This document shows, piece by piece, positions 34,396-43,009 of a stretch of DNA of 62,105 nucleotides. A program made the translations under genes and the position numbers. Location of the stretch: the IMG/VR virus record IMGVR_UViG_3300043568_000384, positions 1 through 62,105 of that record, one strand, 5' to 3'. Each line of letters starts with the position of its first letter. The stretch's first letter is position 1. The notes below the pieces were generated by a model that saw only the letters and a program-made list of their open reading frames with translations, was not told the origin of the DNA and ran no database searches. The DNA comes from a virus.

Positions 34396-34941
34396 ATGAA
34401 AATACTTATTACTGGAAATCCAAATTTTGGCTTAGCATCTGAATTGTTTAAGCTATACCCTGACGCAACATTCATATCGAGAGAAAGTGGATATGATTTA
34501 ACCACCCGAGAAGGTTATCGTAAACTAGGTGAGATAGTCGCAGAATACGATATTTTTATCAATTCAAGTGCGTTATGGAAATTTAATCAAACGCTAGTAC
34601 TTGATGCTGTATATAAAAAATGTGTAGAGATCAAACACAATATGCGAATCATTTGTATAGGTAGCACTACAGATAGAGTTAAGAAAGCAACATCGTGGAT
34701 TTATAACGCTGAGAAAAAAGCACTACGTGATTATTCAAATAGTTTAAGTTTAACAGGTGTGTGGGATTCAGGCCCAACAGTCTCGCTAATCAGTTTTGGC
34801 AGTTTGTCTAATGTACAAGAAAAACACCCAGGCCGTGTTTGTTTAGAACTATCACGTGCCGCATCTTATATTAAATGGTTGATTGACCAGCCTTCGGATA
34901 TATGTATTAATGAAATCAGTATTGACCCTTTACAACATTAA
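34396..34941 (+). CDS. Rossmann-fold, short SDR-like protein
   Basis: A 181-residue protein beginning MKILITGNPNFGLASELFKL, whose TGNPNFGLA matches the TGxxxGxG-like nucleotide-binding loop of short-chain dehydrogenases. It continues with FINSSALW near residue 55-62 (the NxxA-type strand), IICIGSTT near 85 (Ser of the catalytic set) and WIYNAEKKAL near 101-110, a YxxxK-type motif. It is about 60 residues shorter than typical SDRs. It lies between two N-twitch radical-SAM genes, 7 bases after one and sharing one base with the next. A reductase or epimerase of a modified sugar or peptide would fit, but activity is unproven. Confidence 0.6.
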   Translation: MKILITGNPNFGLASELFKLYPDATFISRESGYDLTTREGYRKLGEIVAEYDIFINSSALWKFNQTLVLDAVYKKCVEIKHNMRIICIGSTTDRVKKATSWIYNAEKKALRDYSNSLSLTGVWDSGPTVSLISFGSLSNVQEKHPGRVCLELSRAASYIKWLIDQPSDICINEISIDPLQH

Positions 34942-36254
34942 TGACTAAAACCTTTTGTCCTATTCCTTGGAATTTCCAAGCAGTCCGTAATAACGGAGAT
35001 ATTCGTGTATGTTGTCAAGCCAACGTAACAGAAAATCAAGGTGTGGTTAGACATGCGGACGGTACTCCGTTCAACGCTGGTAAAGATGATATGGAAATTG
35101 CTCGAAATGCCACACTGATGAAAGAAGTTCGTATGAACATGTTGACAGGCGAGTGGAGTAAAGAATGCGGCCGGTGCCAACAAGAAGAAGCAAGTGGCTT
35201 AAACAGTCGTAGACAATACGAACTAGATAACTGGAAATTTAGTATAGATGATGCTCGCAACATTACAGACGTTGATGGCACCATTAAAAATAGACAGTTA
35301 GAATATTATGATTTACGATTTGGTAACTTATGTAACTTAGCGTGTCGTATGTGTGGTCCAACCGATAGTCATACTTGGTATGAACAATGGACAGAATATC
35401 ATGGTAGTACAGATTACGCAGACACACACGGCATTGTAAAACTAATTAAAAACTCTAAAGGCAGATTAAGTACTGAGGATTATGATTGGCATAACAGTGA
35501 AACATTCTGGCAGCAAATAGAAGCTAATATTCCAAATATCAAACATGTCTATATGGCCGGCGGTGAACCAATGATGATTGAACGTCATTATGAGTTCTTA
35601 CAAAAGTGTATCGATATGGGTCAAAGTAACAAGATGATTATCGAGTACAATACTAACATGAGTAATTTGCCACAACGTGTATTGGATATGTGGACGCAGT
35701 TTAAGCAAGTTCGTGTTGGCGCCAGTATGGATGGTATGGGCGATGTAGTAGAATATCAGCGCTGGCCTCTAAAGTGGAGCCAGGCATATAAGAACTTACA
35801 AAAGCTAGATGAATATGCACAAAATAATTCCAATATACTTGCTTGGTTAGCGTGTACAGTAACAGCATATAACATTTGGCACATACCTCGTTTTATGAAG
35901 TGGAAATTACAAAGTAGTGGATTTAAAAAGATTAATAGTACAAAAAAACGTCCTATCATAACACATCATGTGGCACATGGTCCAAAACGTGTTAATGTAC
36001 GGGTATTGCCAGCTGACATGAAACAAGAGATAGTTGAATACTATGCTCGTTGGATAGAAGAATTTAAAACAGAATATCCAGAAGATATTGCTAAGAACGC
36101 TGAAAATATTTTAAACAGCATTACCAAGTATATGTTAGATGCAGATTACAGTGATAAACTTCCTGAGTTTATTAAGTTTACAAAGTATTTAGACAGTGCC
36201 AGAGATCAGCATATTGTTGATATAGCACCAGAATTTAAACGATTATTTGATTAA
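34941..36254 (+). CDS. Radical SAM protein with N-terminal twitch-like Cys domain, type B
   Basis: A 437-residue protein. The N-terminal domain has FCPIPWNF (C6), RVCCQAN (C24, C25) and ECGRCQQE (C76, C79), the pattern K-T-F-C ... CC ... C-x2-C shared with 38664, 43006 and (in part) 44367 and 45616. The radical-SAM motif is C131-C135-C138 (NLCNLACRMCGP) and AGGEP is at 206-210. The C-terminal third includes VNVRVLPADMKQEI, parallel to VKVLPKEFKEA in 38664. It starts by sharing a base with the SDR-like gene and its end overlaps the convergent nitroreductase-like gene by 12 bases. No substrate can be inferred. Confidence 0.85.
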   Translation: MTKTFCPIPWNFQAVRNNGDIRVCCQANVTENQGVVRHADGTPFNAGKDDMEIARNATLMKEVRMNMLTGEWSKECGRCQQEEASGLNSRRQYELDNWKFSIDDARNITDVDGTIKNRQLEYYDLRFGNLCNLACRMCGPTDSHTWYEQWTEYHGSTDYADTHGIVKLIKNSKGRLSTEDYDWHNSETFWQQIEANIPNIKHVYMAGGEPMMIERHYEFLQKCIDMGQSNKMIIEYNTNMSNLPQRVLDMWTQFKQVRVGASMDGMGDVVEYQRWPLKWSQAYKNLQKLDEYAQNNSNILAWLACTVTAYNIWHIPRFMKWKLQSSGFKKINSTKKRPIITHHVAHGPKRVNVRVLPADMKQEIVEYYARWIEEFKTEYPEDIAKNAENILNSITKYMLDADYSDKLPEFIKFTKYLDSARDQHIVDIAPEFKRLFD

Positions 36255-37367
36255 GATTTCAGAAGGTCTGTCTTTAGTTCTTCGTTGTCTTATAAAATGG
36301 TTACCAGTAGCATCTACACACAAGTTACTTGGTTTGGCAGCATCTGGCGCACCTATACCTAATATAGCAACAGGGTAATTATCTTCGGTAATGCCATGCT
36401 TGCTAGATAACCAGTTAGAAATATTGCTCGGATTATAACATCCGCAAAATCCTGTCTTGTATCCTAGTAATTGTGCGGCAAGTGCTACCGCGCCTGCACT
36501 AATACCCGTATTCAAACTTTGATGTCTTGTTAGTTCTATATCGGTATCGTATTCGAGATCGAACAGTCTATTATAAGTTTCGTCTTTATTAGCAGTCCAC
36601 ATAAAAACAACTGGTGCAAGTAACTGTGTGTTATAGTTGTGCTGATTTCTGGAAGTATATGCTGTACCAATCTTTAATACTGGCATCCTTGGCAATCCGT
36701 GATTAATAACATCGATTATAATATTAGTAAGCTGACCAATGTCGGTAGCTTCTGCTGTAATGTTAGGAATTAAAACTTGAGGTTCAGCAAGCTGAATAGC
36801 TGGTATTTTAACATTAACTAAGATATATTCTGTAATCAATCTTTGAATAAATCTATGTGCTTCAAGTTCGGCAATTTTCCTAACTTGTAAGTTTCCGTAG
36901 ATATCAAAATACTTTGATACTATGTTACGTGTGTACTTATTAGAATCTAGTTTTAGATCTTTAATGTAAGCTTCTACAACAAATCCAATATCTCTGTAAC
37001 ATTTGTGCGCCTCGTATACAAATCCATCAAACGGCGCACTATTAGTATCTACTTTATGCTTGATCCAAGCAGCACCTTCTCTTTTAATAAATTCTTTATT
37101 TTCTTTTAGTAATCGAACAGCGTTAGGGGCTAAATTCGGCATATTATCCGGAATATAACCTTCACTATGACAAATTTCAAATAATTCTTCTTTTGCGTCT
37201 GCGTCAGTAAATGCGATACATTTAAAGAAGTTAACATTCTGCTTGGTAGGAGTTCCATTAGCTACTTGTAACAGTAAGTTTAAATTTTCTTCAGATACGC
37301 TGTCGCTAATCCAGTTTCTTTGACAAGCATTAATTGATGTTAGGGCTGATAATAGTTCGGTATTCAT
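36243..37367 (-). CDS. Nitroreductase-like protein with large central insert
   Basis: A 374-residue protein. Residues 10-70 (ACQRNWISDSVSEENLNLL, GTPTKQNVNFFKCIAF) and 245-345 (YNTQLLAPVVFMW, SLNTGISAGAVALAAQLLGY, FCGCYN) look like the two halves of an FMN-dependent nitroreductase fold, about 190 residues together. They are separated by an insert at about residues 80-235 with LLKENKEFIKREGAAWI, HKCYRDIGFVVEAYIKDL, KIAELEAHRFI and a NHGLPRMPVL segment. That pattern reminds me of a repeat in virion proteins of marine myoviruses. The gene is followed on the same strand by no gene; it is one base from a radical-SAM gene upstream (37369). Flavin binding is inferred only. Confidence 0.6.
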   Translation of the reverse strand: MNTELLSALTSINACQRNWISDSVSEENLNLLLQVANGTPTKQNVNFFKCIAFTDADAKEELFEICHSEGYIPDNMPNLAPNAVRLLKENKEFIKREGAAWIKHKVDTNSAPFDGFVYEAHKCYRDIGFVVEAYIKDLKLDSNKYTRNIVSKYFDIYGNLQVRKIAELEAHRFIQRLITEYILVNVKIPAIQLAEPQVLIPNITAEATDIGQLTNIIIDVINHGLPRMPVLKIGTAYTSRNQHNYNTQLLAPVVFMWTANKDETYNRLFDLEYDTDIELTRHQSLNTGISAGAVALAAQLLGYKTGFCGCYNPSNISNWLSSKHGITEDNYPVAILGIGAPDAAKPSNLCVDATGNHFIRQRRTKDRPSEILIK

Positions 37368-37368
37368 G

Positions 37369-38625
37369 TTAGATTCCTTCTTTAATATTTATCATCCACG
37401 GAAATACCTGCCGCCAATTTGTATTTCTGCGTTGGTCCATTTTATCTAAGAATATTTTTAATTCTTTGACTTTTTCATAATTTGTAGGAGTTTCGATAAT
37501 TTCTTTAAAAATAGCATTTACATAATTGCTGTATTCTGCGTCATTAAACATCTGCCCATTTAATTCTTGTATTTCTCTTATTTTGTCAATATATATCTCA
37601 CCTGGAATATTATGTGGATCTAAAATTTCAGGAGAAATACATTTATTGTAATTTACACTGATTTTTTTACCCTTACATGTGTTGTTCCAATGAATGACTT
37701 TTTTAATTAATTCTGGAGTACTATGTATCGATAATGCTGACACTGTCCAGTTCATTGTGGGAATAATTTCAGGACATTCGTATATTAAGTATTCCATATT
37801 TTCTGTGAATGTCGCAAGATCCAATCCTGTTCTAATATATTCTGATTCTATCCCCCAGCAGTCAATACTAGCAGTTAGCTCAACAGTATTACAAGTTTTT
37901 ACTAATTGTTTAATTTTTTCCATCTGTTTTTTAAAAAGAGATGGTTTAATTTGCATGTTAGAAAAGATCTCAACATCGAGATCTGGATTTGGATGTGCAA
38001 TCATCCAATCTATACAATCGAAAGTTTCTTGTTGAATTAATGGTTCGCCACCTAGTATATGAAATTCTCGTAAATCACAATAATGTTTTTCCATCCACAC
38101 ATAAAACTCAGCTAACCTTGTTTTATAAGTCACATCATCCATTGCGATAGAATTTAAAAAAGAGTTATTACTAGGCCCGTATTGTTCCTCTTCCAACACC
38201 CACGAACTACTTAAAAATGGCCCACAATATAAGCATTTTAAATTACATTTATTATTGAAATAAATTTCTAACATTGTAGGATTTACTGAAGTTTGTGTTG
38301 GGTTAGTGTACAATTCTTTAGGTACATATTTCTCGTTATACGGTCTGGACAACCAATTTTTTCTATCACTAAAATTACTATATGTTTCTTGATCCTTACA
38401 GCTTTCGCACCCGCGTCCTGGCCACTCGTTTTTTAACATTTTTTCTCTATCTATAATTACTTCGGGCGTATTGTGAAAATTTTCAATATTATCTACTTTA
38501 ACATTTTCTACCCTGTGACAAGAACTAGACGTACTAGTCCATAAGTATAAACTACTCCATGCCCATTTTAATAAACAAGCCTGTTCAGATTGGATTGGGA
38601 ACCATTTTTTAGCATTTTCAGTCAT
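37369..38625 (-). CDS. Radical SAM protein with N-terminal twitch-like Cys domain, type A
   Basis: A 418-residue paralogue of 33111: CLLKWAWSSLYLW (C17), SSSCHRV (C36), NTPEVIIDREKML, GRGCESCKD (C73, C76), radical-SAM motif C127-C131-C134 (NKCNLKCLYCGP) and LGGEPLIQ at 191-198. The C-terminus (NTNWRQVFPWMINI) also matches. Unlike 33111 it is on the minus strand, leading an operon with the nitroreductase-like gene (1 base apart), and is divergent from the type-B gene at 38664. The arrangement type A beside type B thus occurs twice. Function unknown; both sets of cluster Cys are conserved, so it is probably active. Confidence 0.85.
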   Translation of the reverse strand: MTENAKKWFPIQSEQACLLKWAWSSLYLWTSTSSSCHRVENVKVDNIENFHNTPEVIIDREKMLKNEWPGRGCESCKDQETYSNFSDRKNWLSRPYNEKYVPKELYTNPTQTSVNPTMLEIYFNNKCNLKCLYCGPFLSSSWVLEEEQYGPSNNSFLNSIAMDDVTYKTRLAEFYVWMEKHYCDLREFHILGGEPLIQQETFDCIDWMIAHPNPDLDVEIFSNMQIKPSLFKKQMEKIKQLVKTCNTVELTASIDCWGIESEYIRTGLDLATFTENMEYLIYECPEIIPTMNWTVSALSIHSTPELIKKVIHWNNTCKGKKISVNYNKCISPEILDPHNIPGEIYIDKIREIQELNGQMFNDAEYSNYVNAIFKEIIETPTNYEKVKELKIFLDKMDQRRNTNWRQVFPWMINIKEGI

Positions 38626-38629
38626 GAAA

Positions 38630-38636
38630 TATTTAT
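38630..38636 (-). promoter_or_regulatory. ATAAATA box at divergent radical-SAM start
   Basis: On the minus strand ATAAATA lies 5 bases upstream of the ATG of the type-A gene at 37369-38625, inside a 38-bp divergent spacer. It resembles a T4 late box, but the expected start site would fall at the start codon, so it may be an operator or chance in AT-rich DNA. Confidence 0.25.
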
Positions 38637-38663
38637 CGATAAAATACAGCGGTTAAATATAGT

Positions 38664-40067
38664 ATGAATAAAATATCCAAAACATTTTGTATTTTACCCT
38701 GGGTACATTTAAGTACCCGACCTGATGGTAGTATGAGAGTTTGCTGTACAGCCAATGCTAGTAGCGTTGGCCAGACAAACGATAGAGAACACGGCGGCAT
38801 GGTAGGTGTTCTTAAGACAGACGCCGGCAAACCTAACAACTTAAATGTTAGCGATTTCAAAAGTGCATGGAACAGTTCCTATATGCGAAATGTTCGCAAA
38901 CAAATGCTTAACGGTGAACAGCCTCCTAGTTGTTTAAAATGTTATAAAGAAGAGGCAGCTGGACATAATAGTAAACGTATGTGGGAAACTAAGTATTGGA
39001 GTCAACGTGTAAGTGTTAATAAGTTAATTGAAGATACTGCAGAAGATGGTAGTGTTCCACCGCAACTTGCCTATATCGATTTACGCTTTGGAACTAAATG
39101 CCAGCTAGCGTGTGTAATGTGTAGTCCTCATGATAGTTCTGGCTGGATTAAAGATTATAAAGCCATCTTTTCTGAAGTAGAAAATGCCAGTTTAAAACAA
39201 ACCATGTTATGGACTGACAAAGGCTCTACCAACGGTAGTAGTTATAATTGGCACAAACAAAACCCTGTGTTCTGGCAACAGTTTTATGAACAAATTCCTA
39301 ATATGCAGCAAATTTATTTCGCTGGCGGAGAAAGTTTAATTATTGAAGAACACTACGAAATTCTTGAAGAATGTATTCGTCAAGGTCACGCCAAGAACTT
39401 AGAGTTACGTTACAACTCAAACGGCGTTGAATGGCGCGATGATCTATTTGACTTATGGAAACATTTTAAACTAGTGAGATTCCATTACAGTGTAGACAGC
39501 ATTGGAGAAATGAATGCCTATATTCGTTACCCTAGTATATGGGAACGTACTAAGGAAGTATTTCACATTCTTGATAAGCAAACAGGCAATAATGTTGAAG
39601 TTACAGTAGCTTGTGCTGTACAAGCTCTTAATATCTATTACTTGCCTGACTTTTTAAAGTGGAAATTAGAAGAGGGGTTTACAAAAATTAATATGTGGCC
39701 GTTTGGTGCAGGCGGCGTTAATTATCACTTTGTTTATCACCCGCCGCACCTTAATGTTAAAGTACTTCCTAAAGAATTCAAAGAAGCTTGTCGTAAAAAA
39801 TACGAAGAGTTTTATTCATGGTGGGAAGCAAATTGGGAAAAAGGCATTCCTAGTTGGCATAAAGGTAAAGTAACATATGAAGATTGGCGTAAAGCAGAAT
39901 ATGGTATTAGCCGTTTGGAAGGTATGTTAAAATTTATGGAAAGTGAAGATTGGAGTAATCGATTGCCTGAAACTAAAGAATTTTTAGATTTATGCGACAA
40001 ACAACGAAATCTTAACTTTAGTGAAATTTTTCCAGAAATGAAGGATATTTTTAATGGAACAACATAA
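38664..40067 (+). CDS. Radical SAM protein with N-terminal twitch-like Cys domain, type B
   Basis: A 467-residue paralogue of 34941. KTFCILPWVHLSTRPDGSMR (C9), RVCCTAN (C27, C28), PPSCLKCYKEE (C90, C93), radical-SAM motif C146-C150-C153 (TKCQLACVMCSP), AGGESLII in place of GGEP. The GGE motif has Ser after Glu (GGES). The C-terminal LNVKVLPKEFKEACRKKY and LDLCDKQRNLNFSEIFPEM are the type-B tail. It overlaps the 2OG oxygenase gene at 40054 by 14 bases, implying joint expression. Its partner type-A gene is divergent at 37369. The substrate is unknown. Confidence 0.85.
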   Translation: MNKISKTFCILPWVHLSTRPDGSMRVCCTANASSVGQTNDREHGGMVGVLKTDAGKPNNLNVSDFKSAWNSSYMRNVRKQMLNGEQPPSCLKCYKEEAAGHNSKRMWETKYWSQRVSVNKLIEDTAEDGSVPPQLAYIDLRFGTKCQLACVMCSPHDSSGWIKDYKAIFSEVENASLKQTMLWTDKGSTNGSSYNWHKQNPVFWQQFYEQIPNMQQIYFAGGESLIIEEHYEILEECIRQGHAKNLELRYNSNGVEWRDDLFDLWKHFKLVRFHYSVDSIGEMNAYIRYPSIWERTKEVFHILDKQTGNNVEVTVACAVQALNIYYLPDFLKWKLEEGFTKINMWPFGAGGVNYHFVYHPPHLNVKVLPKEFKEACRKKYEEFYSWWEANWEKGIPSWHKGKVTYEDWRKAEYGISRLEGMLKFMESEDWSNRLPETKEFLDLCDKQRNLNFSEIFPEMKDIFNGTT

Positions 40068-40881
40068 AAATTTAGAATGGGTCCCTGGCGATCCTATCAC
40101 AAAAGAAATGCTAGAGGTTAAGTCAGAAGATTACGCATTGTGGAAAAAAACGTGGGGCGATAGCTACTGTGTTGAAAATGTATTTGACGATGATGAGTTG
40201 ACCTGGTTAGAAGATTTAATGTATAGAAATCATAAAAGTCGACGTGTTAAGAAAAATGGAACGCTTCACTTTAATGTAGATAACAGACTGATACAAGATA
40301 AATTTTTTGATAAATTAAAATCAGTTATTCCTGAATTGGAAAATACTGAATTATGGGAAGGCAATTTTTTAATAACTGCTACTCCATATAATATACATAT
40401 CGACACCGGTAATCACCAAGTGATGAGTAATGCTACCTATGTTCCGGGGAAGCAATTTATTATTCCTCTTTGGTTCTGTCACGGACACAAAGAGACAGAT
40501 TATCCTGAACACGGCACCGCTATTTTTAAAAATCGATTTATCATGTACGGAACAAATTTTGCCAAAGGAGACGCAAAATATGACACAAATGTTTTTTATA
40601 CAGTACGTGACTATAAGGATTTAGTATGCTATAATAAAGATGGCTCCGTGTGGAACGTTGATTGGTCTAAGCGTAGTGTAAGCGATAACGACTATATTAG
40701 ATACTTTGATCACTTTAAAAGAGAATGGCTAGACGGTTTTGAATTAGAAGCAGTCTACCAATGGAAACGTGGAAGTATTATTGTATTTGATAGATCACAA
40801 GCGCACACTGGCATCAATTTTATGAAAAACAAGGTAACACTGAAATGTGGGTTATCTATGATGACAACAGTTAAAAGATAA
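40054..40881 (+). CDS. 2-oxoglutarate/Fe(II)-dependent oxygenase-like protein
   Basis: A 275-residue protein. IHIDTGNHQ supplies H115-x-D117 and SQAHTGINFMKNK supplies H251 with a basic residue a few positions later for 2-oxoglutarate, the HxD...H facial triad of the cupin-fold dioxygenases. FKRGSIIVFDR-like strands (WKRGSIIVFDRSQ) precede the distal His as in the family. The reaction would be hydroxylation or a related oxidation coupled to decarboxylation of 2-oxoglutarate; the substrate is unknown. It overlaps both neighbours (14 and 1 bases), both radical-SAM genes, so it is part of the same operon and probably of the same modification pathway. Confidence 0.75.
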   Translation: MEQHKNLEWVPGDPITKEMLEVKSEDYALWKKTWGDSYCVENVFDDDELTWLEDLMYRNHKSRRVKKNGTLHFNVDNRLIQDKFFDKLKSVIPELENTELWEGNFLITATPYNIHIDTGNHQVMSNATYVPGKQFIIPLWFCHGHKETDYPEHGTAIFKNRFIMYGTNFAKGDAKYDTNVFYTVRDYKDLVCYNKDGSVWNVDWSKRSVSDNDYIRYFDHFKREWLDGFELEAVYQWKRGSIIVFDRSQAHTGINFMKNKVTLKCGLSMMTTVKR

Positions 40882-41945
40882 TGAAATATTTGCCGAACCC
40901 AAAAAGACTTCAATTTGAACTTAGCAATGTATGTAATCTACATTGTTTAGGTTGTGTGCGAACTGAAACTACACTTAATTCAGTTAAAGCTGCTATCGGC
41001 GATCCTACTTATCTTTCAGTGGATACTTTTTATAAAATAATAACAGATAGCGCACTTGATAGTATTGTGGATTTAGATTTTTGTGGCAGAATAGATGACC
41101 CATTAGCACATCCGGATTTTCTAAAAATATTAGAAATGGCAATCGAACATAAATCTTTTAAAATTTTCATTCACACAAATGGCGGATTGCGTAATCCTGA
41201 ATATTGGAAAAAACTCGGAAATTTGTTAAAAGGTACAGACCATGTTGTTATGTTTAATGTAGATGGTCTCGAAGATACTAATCACATTTATAGACAAGGG
41301 AGTGTCTGGAGCAATATTGTAGCTAATGCCAAATCTTATATTTCTACAGGTGCTAATGCTACGTGGCAATATATAGAATTTCCTTGGAACAAACATCAGA
41401 TTCCGGAAGCATTGTTATTAAGTAAAGAATTGGGCTTTCAAAGTTTTAACGTTCGTCAGGACCGTAGTCGTATACAACATAAATCACTAGAACAAATAGT
41501 AGTTATGAAACAACGAACACAAATACCAGAACAAAATAGAGACACTTTTTTATTACATCCAAGATACGATACTAGTTATGAAATCACATGTATGAATAAA
41601 GTAGACAACATGTATTTTATAGATCATACTGGTAAGCTATGGCCCTGCTGCTTTATTCCAAACGGTTTTATAGAAGATAATAATAAGTTAGCTCAGAAAG
41701 AATATTTACAAGACAGAATATATGGCAGCTACTCGGATACTACATGGAATGACTGTAACTTACACGATGTATCTTCTATTATAAATCATAAATTTTATAC
41801 AGAAGATTTAGTAGATAGTTGGAATTCAGAACAACACGGCATTGAAACTAAAGACAGAATTTTTAGATGTACTGAAACCTGCTCTTCTCGCGCATCCGCC
41901 ATTAAGCCATCTGCAAATTCTACAACTAAAAAATTTAATCAATGA
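40881..41945 (+). CDS. Radical SAM protein with C-terminal SPASM-like Cys cluster
   Basis: A 354-residue protein related to 30963 and 41942. CX3CX2C is C18-C22-C25 (NVCNLHCLGCVR). CGRIDDPL near residue 70 replaces GGEP. HTNGGLRNPEYWKKL and FNVDGLEDTNHIYRQ match the strands of 30963. The C-terminus has ITCMNKVDNMYFI, WPCCF and CTETCSSR. It starts by sharing one base with the oxygenase stop and overlaps the next gene by four bases. Its central part (SFNVRQDRS) is like the QIKKSARF part of 30963. Role unknown. Confidence 0.85.
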   Translation: MKYLPNPKRLQFELSNVCNLHCLGCVRTETTLNSVKAAIGDPTYLSVDTFYKIITDSALDSIVDLDFCGRIDDPLAHPDFLKILEMAIEHKSFKIFIHTNGGLRNPEYWKKLGNLLKGTDHVVMFNVDGLEDTNHIYRQGSVWSNIVANAKSYISTGANATWQYIEFPWNKHQIPEALLLSKELGFQSFNVRQDRSRIQHKSLEQIVVMKQRTQIPEQNRDTFLLHPRYDTSYEITCMNKVDNMYFIDHTGKLWPCCFIPNGFIEDNNKLAQKEYLQDRIYGSYSDTTWNDCNLHDVSSIINHKFYTEDLVDSWNSEQHGIETKDRIFRCTETCSSRASAIKPSANSTTKKFNQ

Positions 41946-43009
41946 TAGCAAAAGATCAAATCAAAATAGTTCATGTTGAAGCTAGTAGTAGATGTAACAG
42001 CAGATGCCCTATGTGTAGTAGATTCACTGCTGATGGATTCGTACAGCCTGAATTAAACGAATTGGATCTAACCGGCGAAGTTTTTTATAAGCTATTTACT
42101 AAGGATTTTACTAGTCAGCTAGAGCATGTCTATTTTAGCGGAGTATACGGCGATCCTTGCTTGAATAAATTGTTGCCTGAATTTGTTAACTACTTAATGG
42201 ATAACGGCTGTAAAAGTGTTAGCATAGATACTAACGGCGGATATCGTAGTGAAGAATGGTGGGCTAAACTTGCTAGAAAAGACGTTCTAATCAATTTTGC
42301 GTTGGACGGCACAGATAATGAAACGTTGGATAAGTATCGTATTGGAGTAGTGTACGACAAAGTATATGCTAATATGAAAGCATATATAGAAGCTGGCGGC
42401 AATGCTCAGTGGAACTTTATTGTATTTAAACATAACGAACATCAAGTAGACATAGCAAAGCAATTGGCATTGGATATGGGCGCAAAGTTTAGACTTAAGG
42501 TAACACAAAAGTTCCGTGGTCGAAAAAATCATAAAGTTATGATAGATGGTGAACTACAACATACATTAGAGCCACCAGATCAAGAATCATTCAGACATCC
42601 GAATATAGGAACTATTGATCATATTCCTATTAGTATTTTTAAGTTTAAAGATTATTCAAGATTATCTCATCTTAACGGAAACAAAGTCACATGTAAAATT
42701 CAACAACGACAGGAAGTTTACTTAACAAGTATTGGCTTGCTATTACCCTGTTGCTATCTTGCTACTTATACACATGATAGTCCAGGATCCGCACAGTTTA
42801 CTAGTTTGTATAATTTAGAAAAGTTCGATTTAAAATTACTCTCCGTTGTTGAAATTTTAGAAAATTTTAAACCAATAAGTAACAAATGGAATGATACCAT
42901 AGATGATGGCAATTTAATTATTTGTTTAGGCACTTGTGGCAATAAAGAAAACACTACTCTTTATCATGATAACAATTTGAAAAAAGAAAACATTTTAAAA
43001 CAGCAATGA
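41942..43009 (+). CDS. Radical SAM protein with C-terminal SPASM-like Cys cluster
   Basis: A 355-residue protein, third of the group. C18-C22-C25 (SRCNSRCPMCSR), SGVYGDPC near 70 in the GGEP position, DTNGGYRSEEWWAKL, FALDGTDNETLDKYR, and the C-terminal VTCKIQQRQEV, LLPCCYL and CLGTCGNK. HNEHQV occurs here and in 30963 (VFAHNEHQVEEA versus VFKHNEHQVDIA), showing close common descent, whereas 40881 has WNKHQIPEA at that place. Overlaps neighbours by four bases on both sides. Substrate unknown. Confidence 0.85.
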   Translation: MIAKDQIKIVHVEASSRCNSRCPMCSRFTADGFVQPELNELDLTGEVFYKLFTKDFTSQLEHVYFSGVYGDPCLNKLLPEFVNYLMDNGCKSVSIDTNGGYRSEEWWAKLARKDVLINFALDGTDNETLDKYRIGVVYDKVYANMKAYIEAGGNAQWNFIVFKHNEHQVDIAKQLALDMGAKFRLKVTQKFRGRKNHKVMIDGELQHTLEPPDQESFRHPNIGTIDHIPISIFKFKDYSRLSHLNGNKVTCKIQQRQEVYLTSIGLLLPCCYLATYTHDSPGSAQFTSLYNLEKFDLKLLSVVEILENFKPISNKWNDTIDDGNLIICLGTCGNKENTTLYHDNNLKKENILKQQ

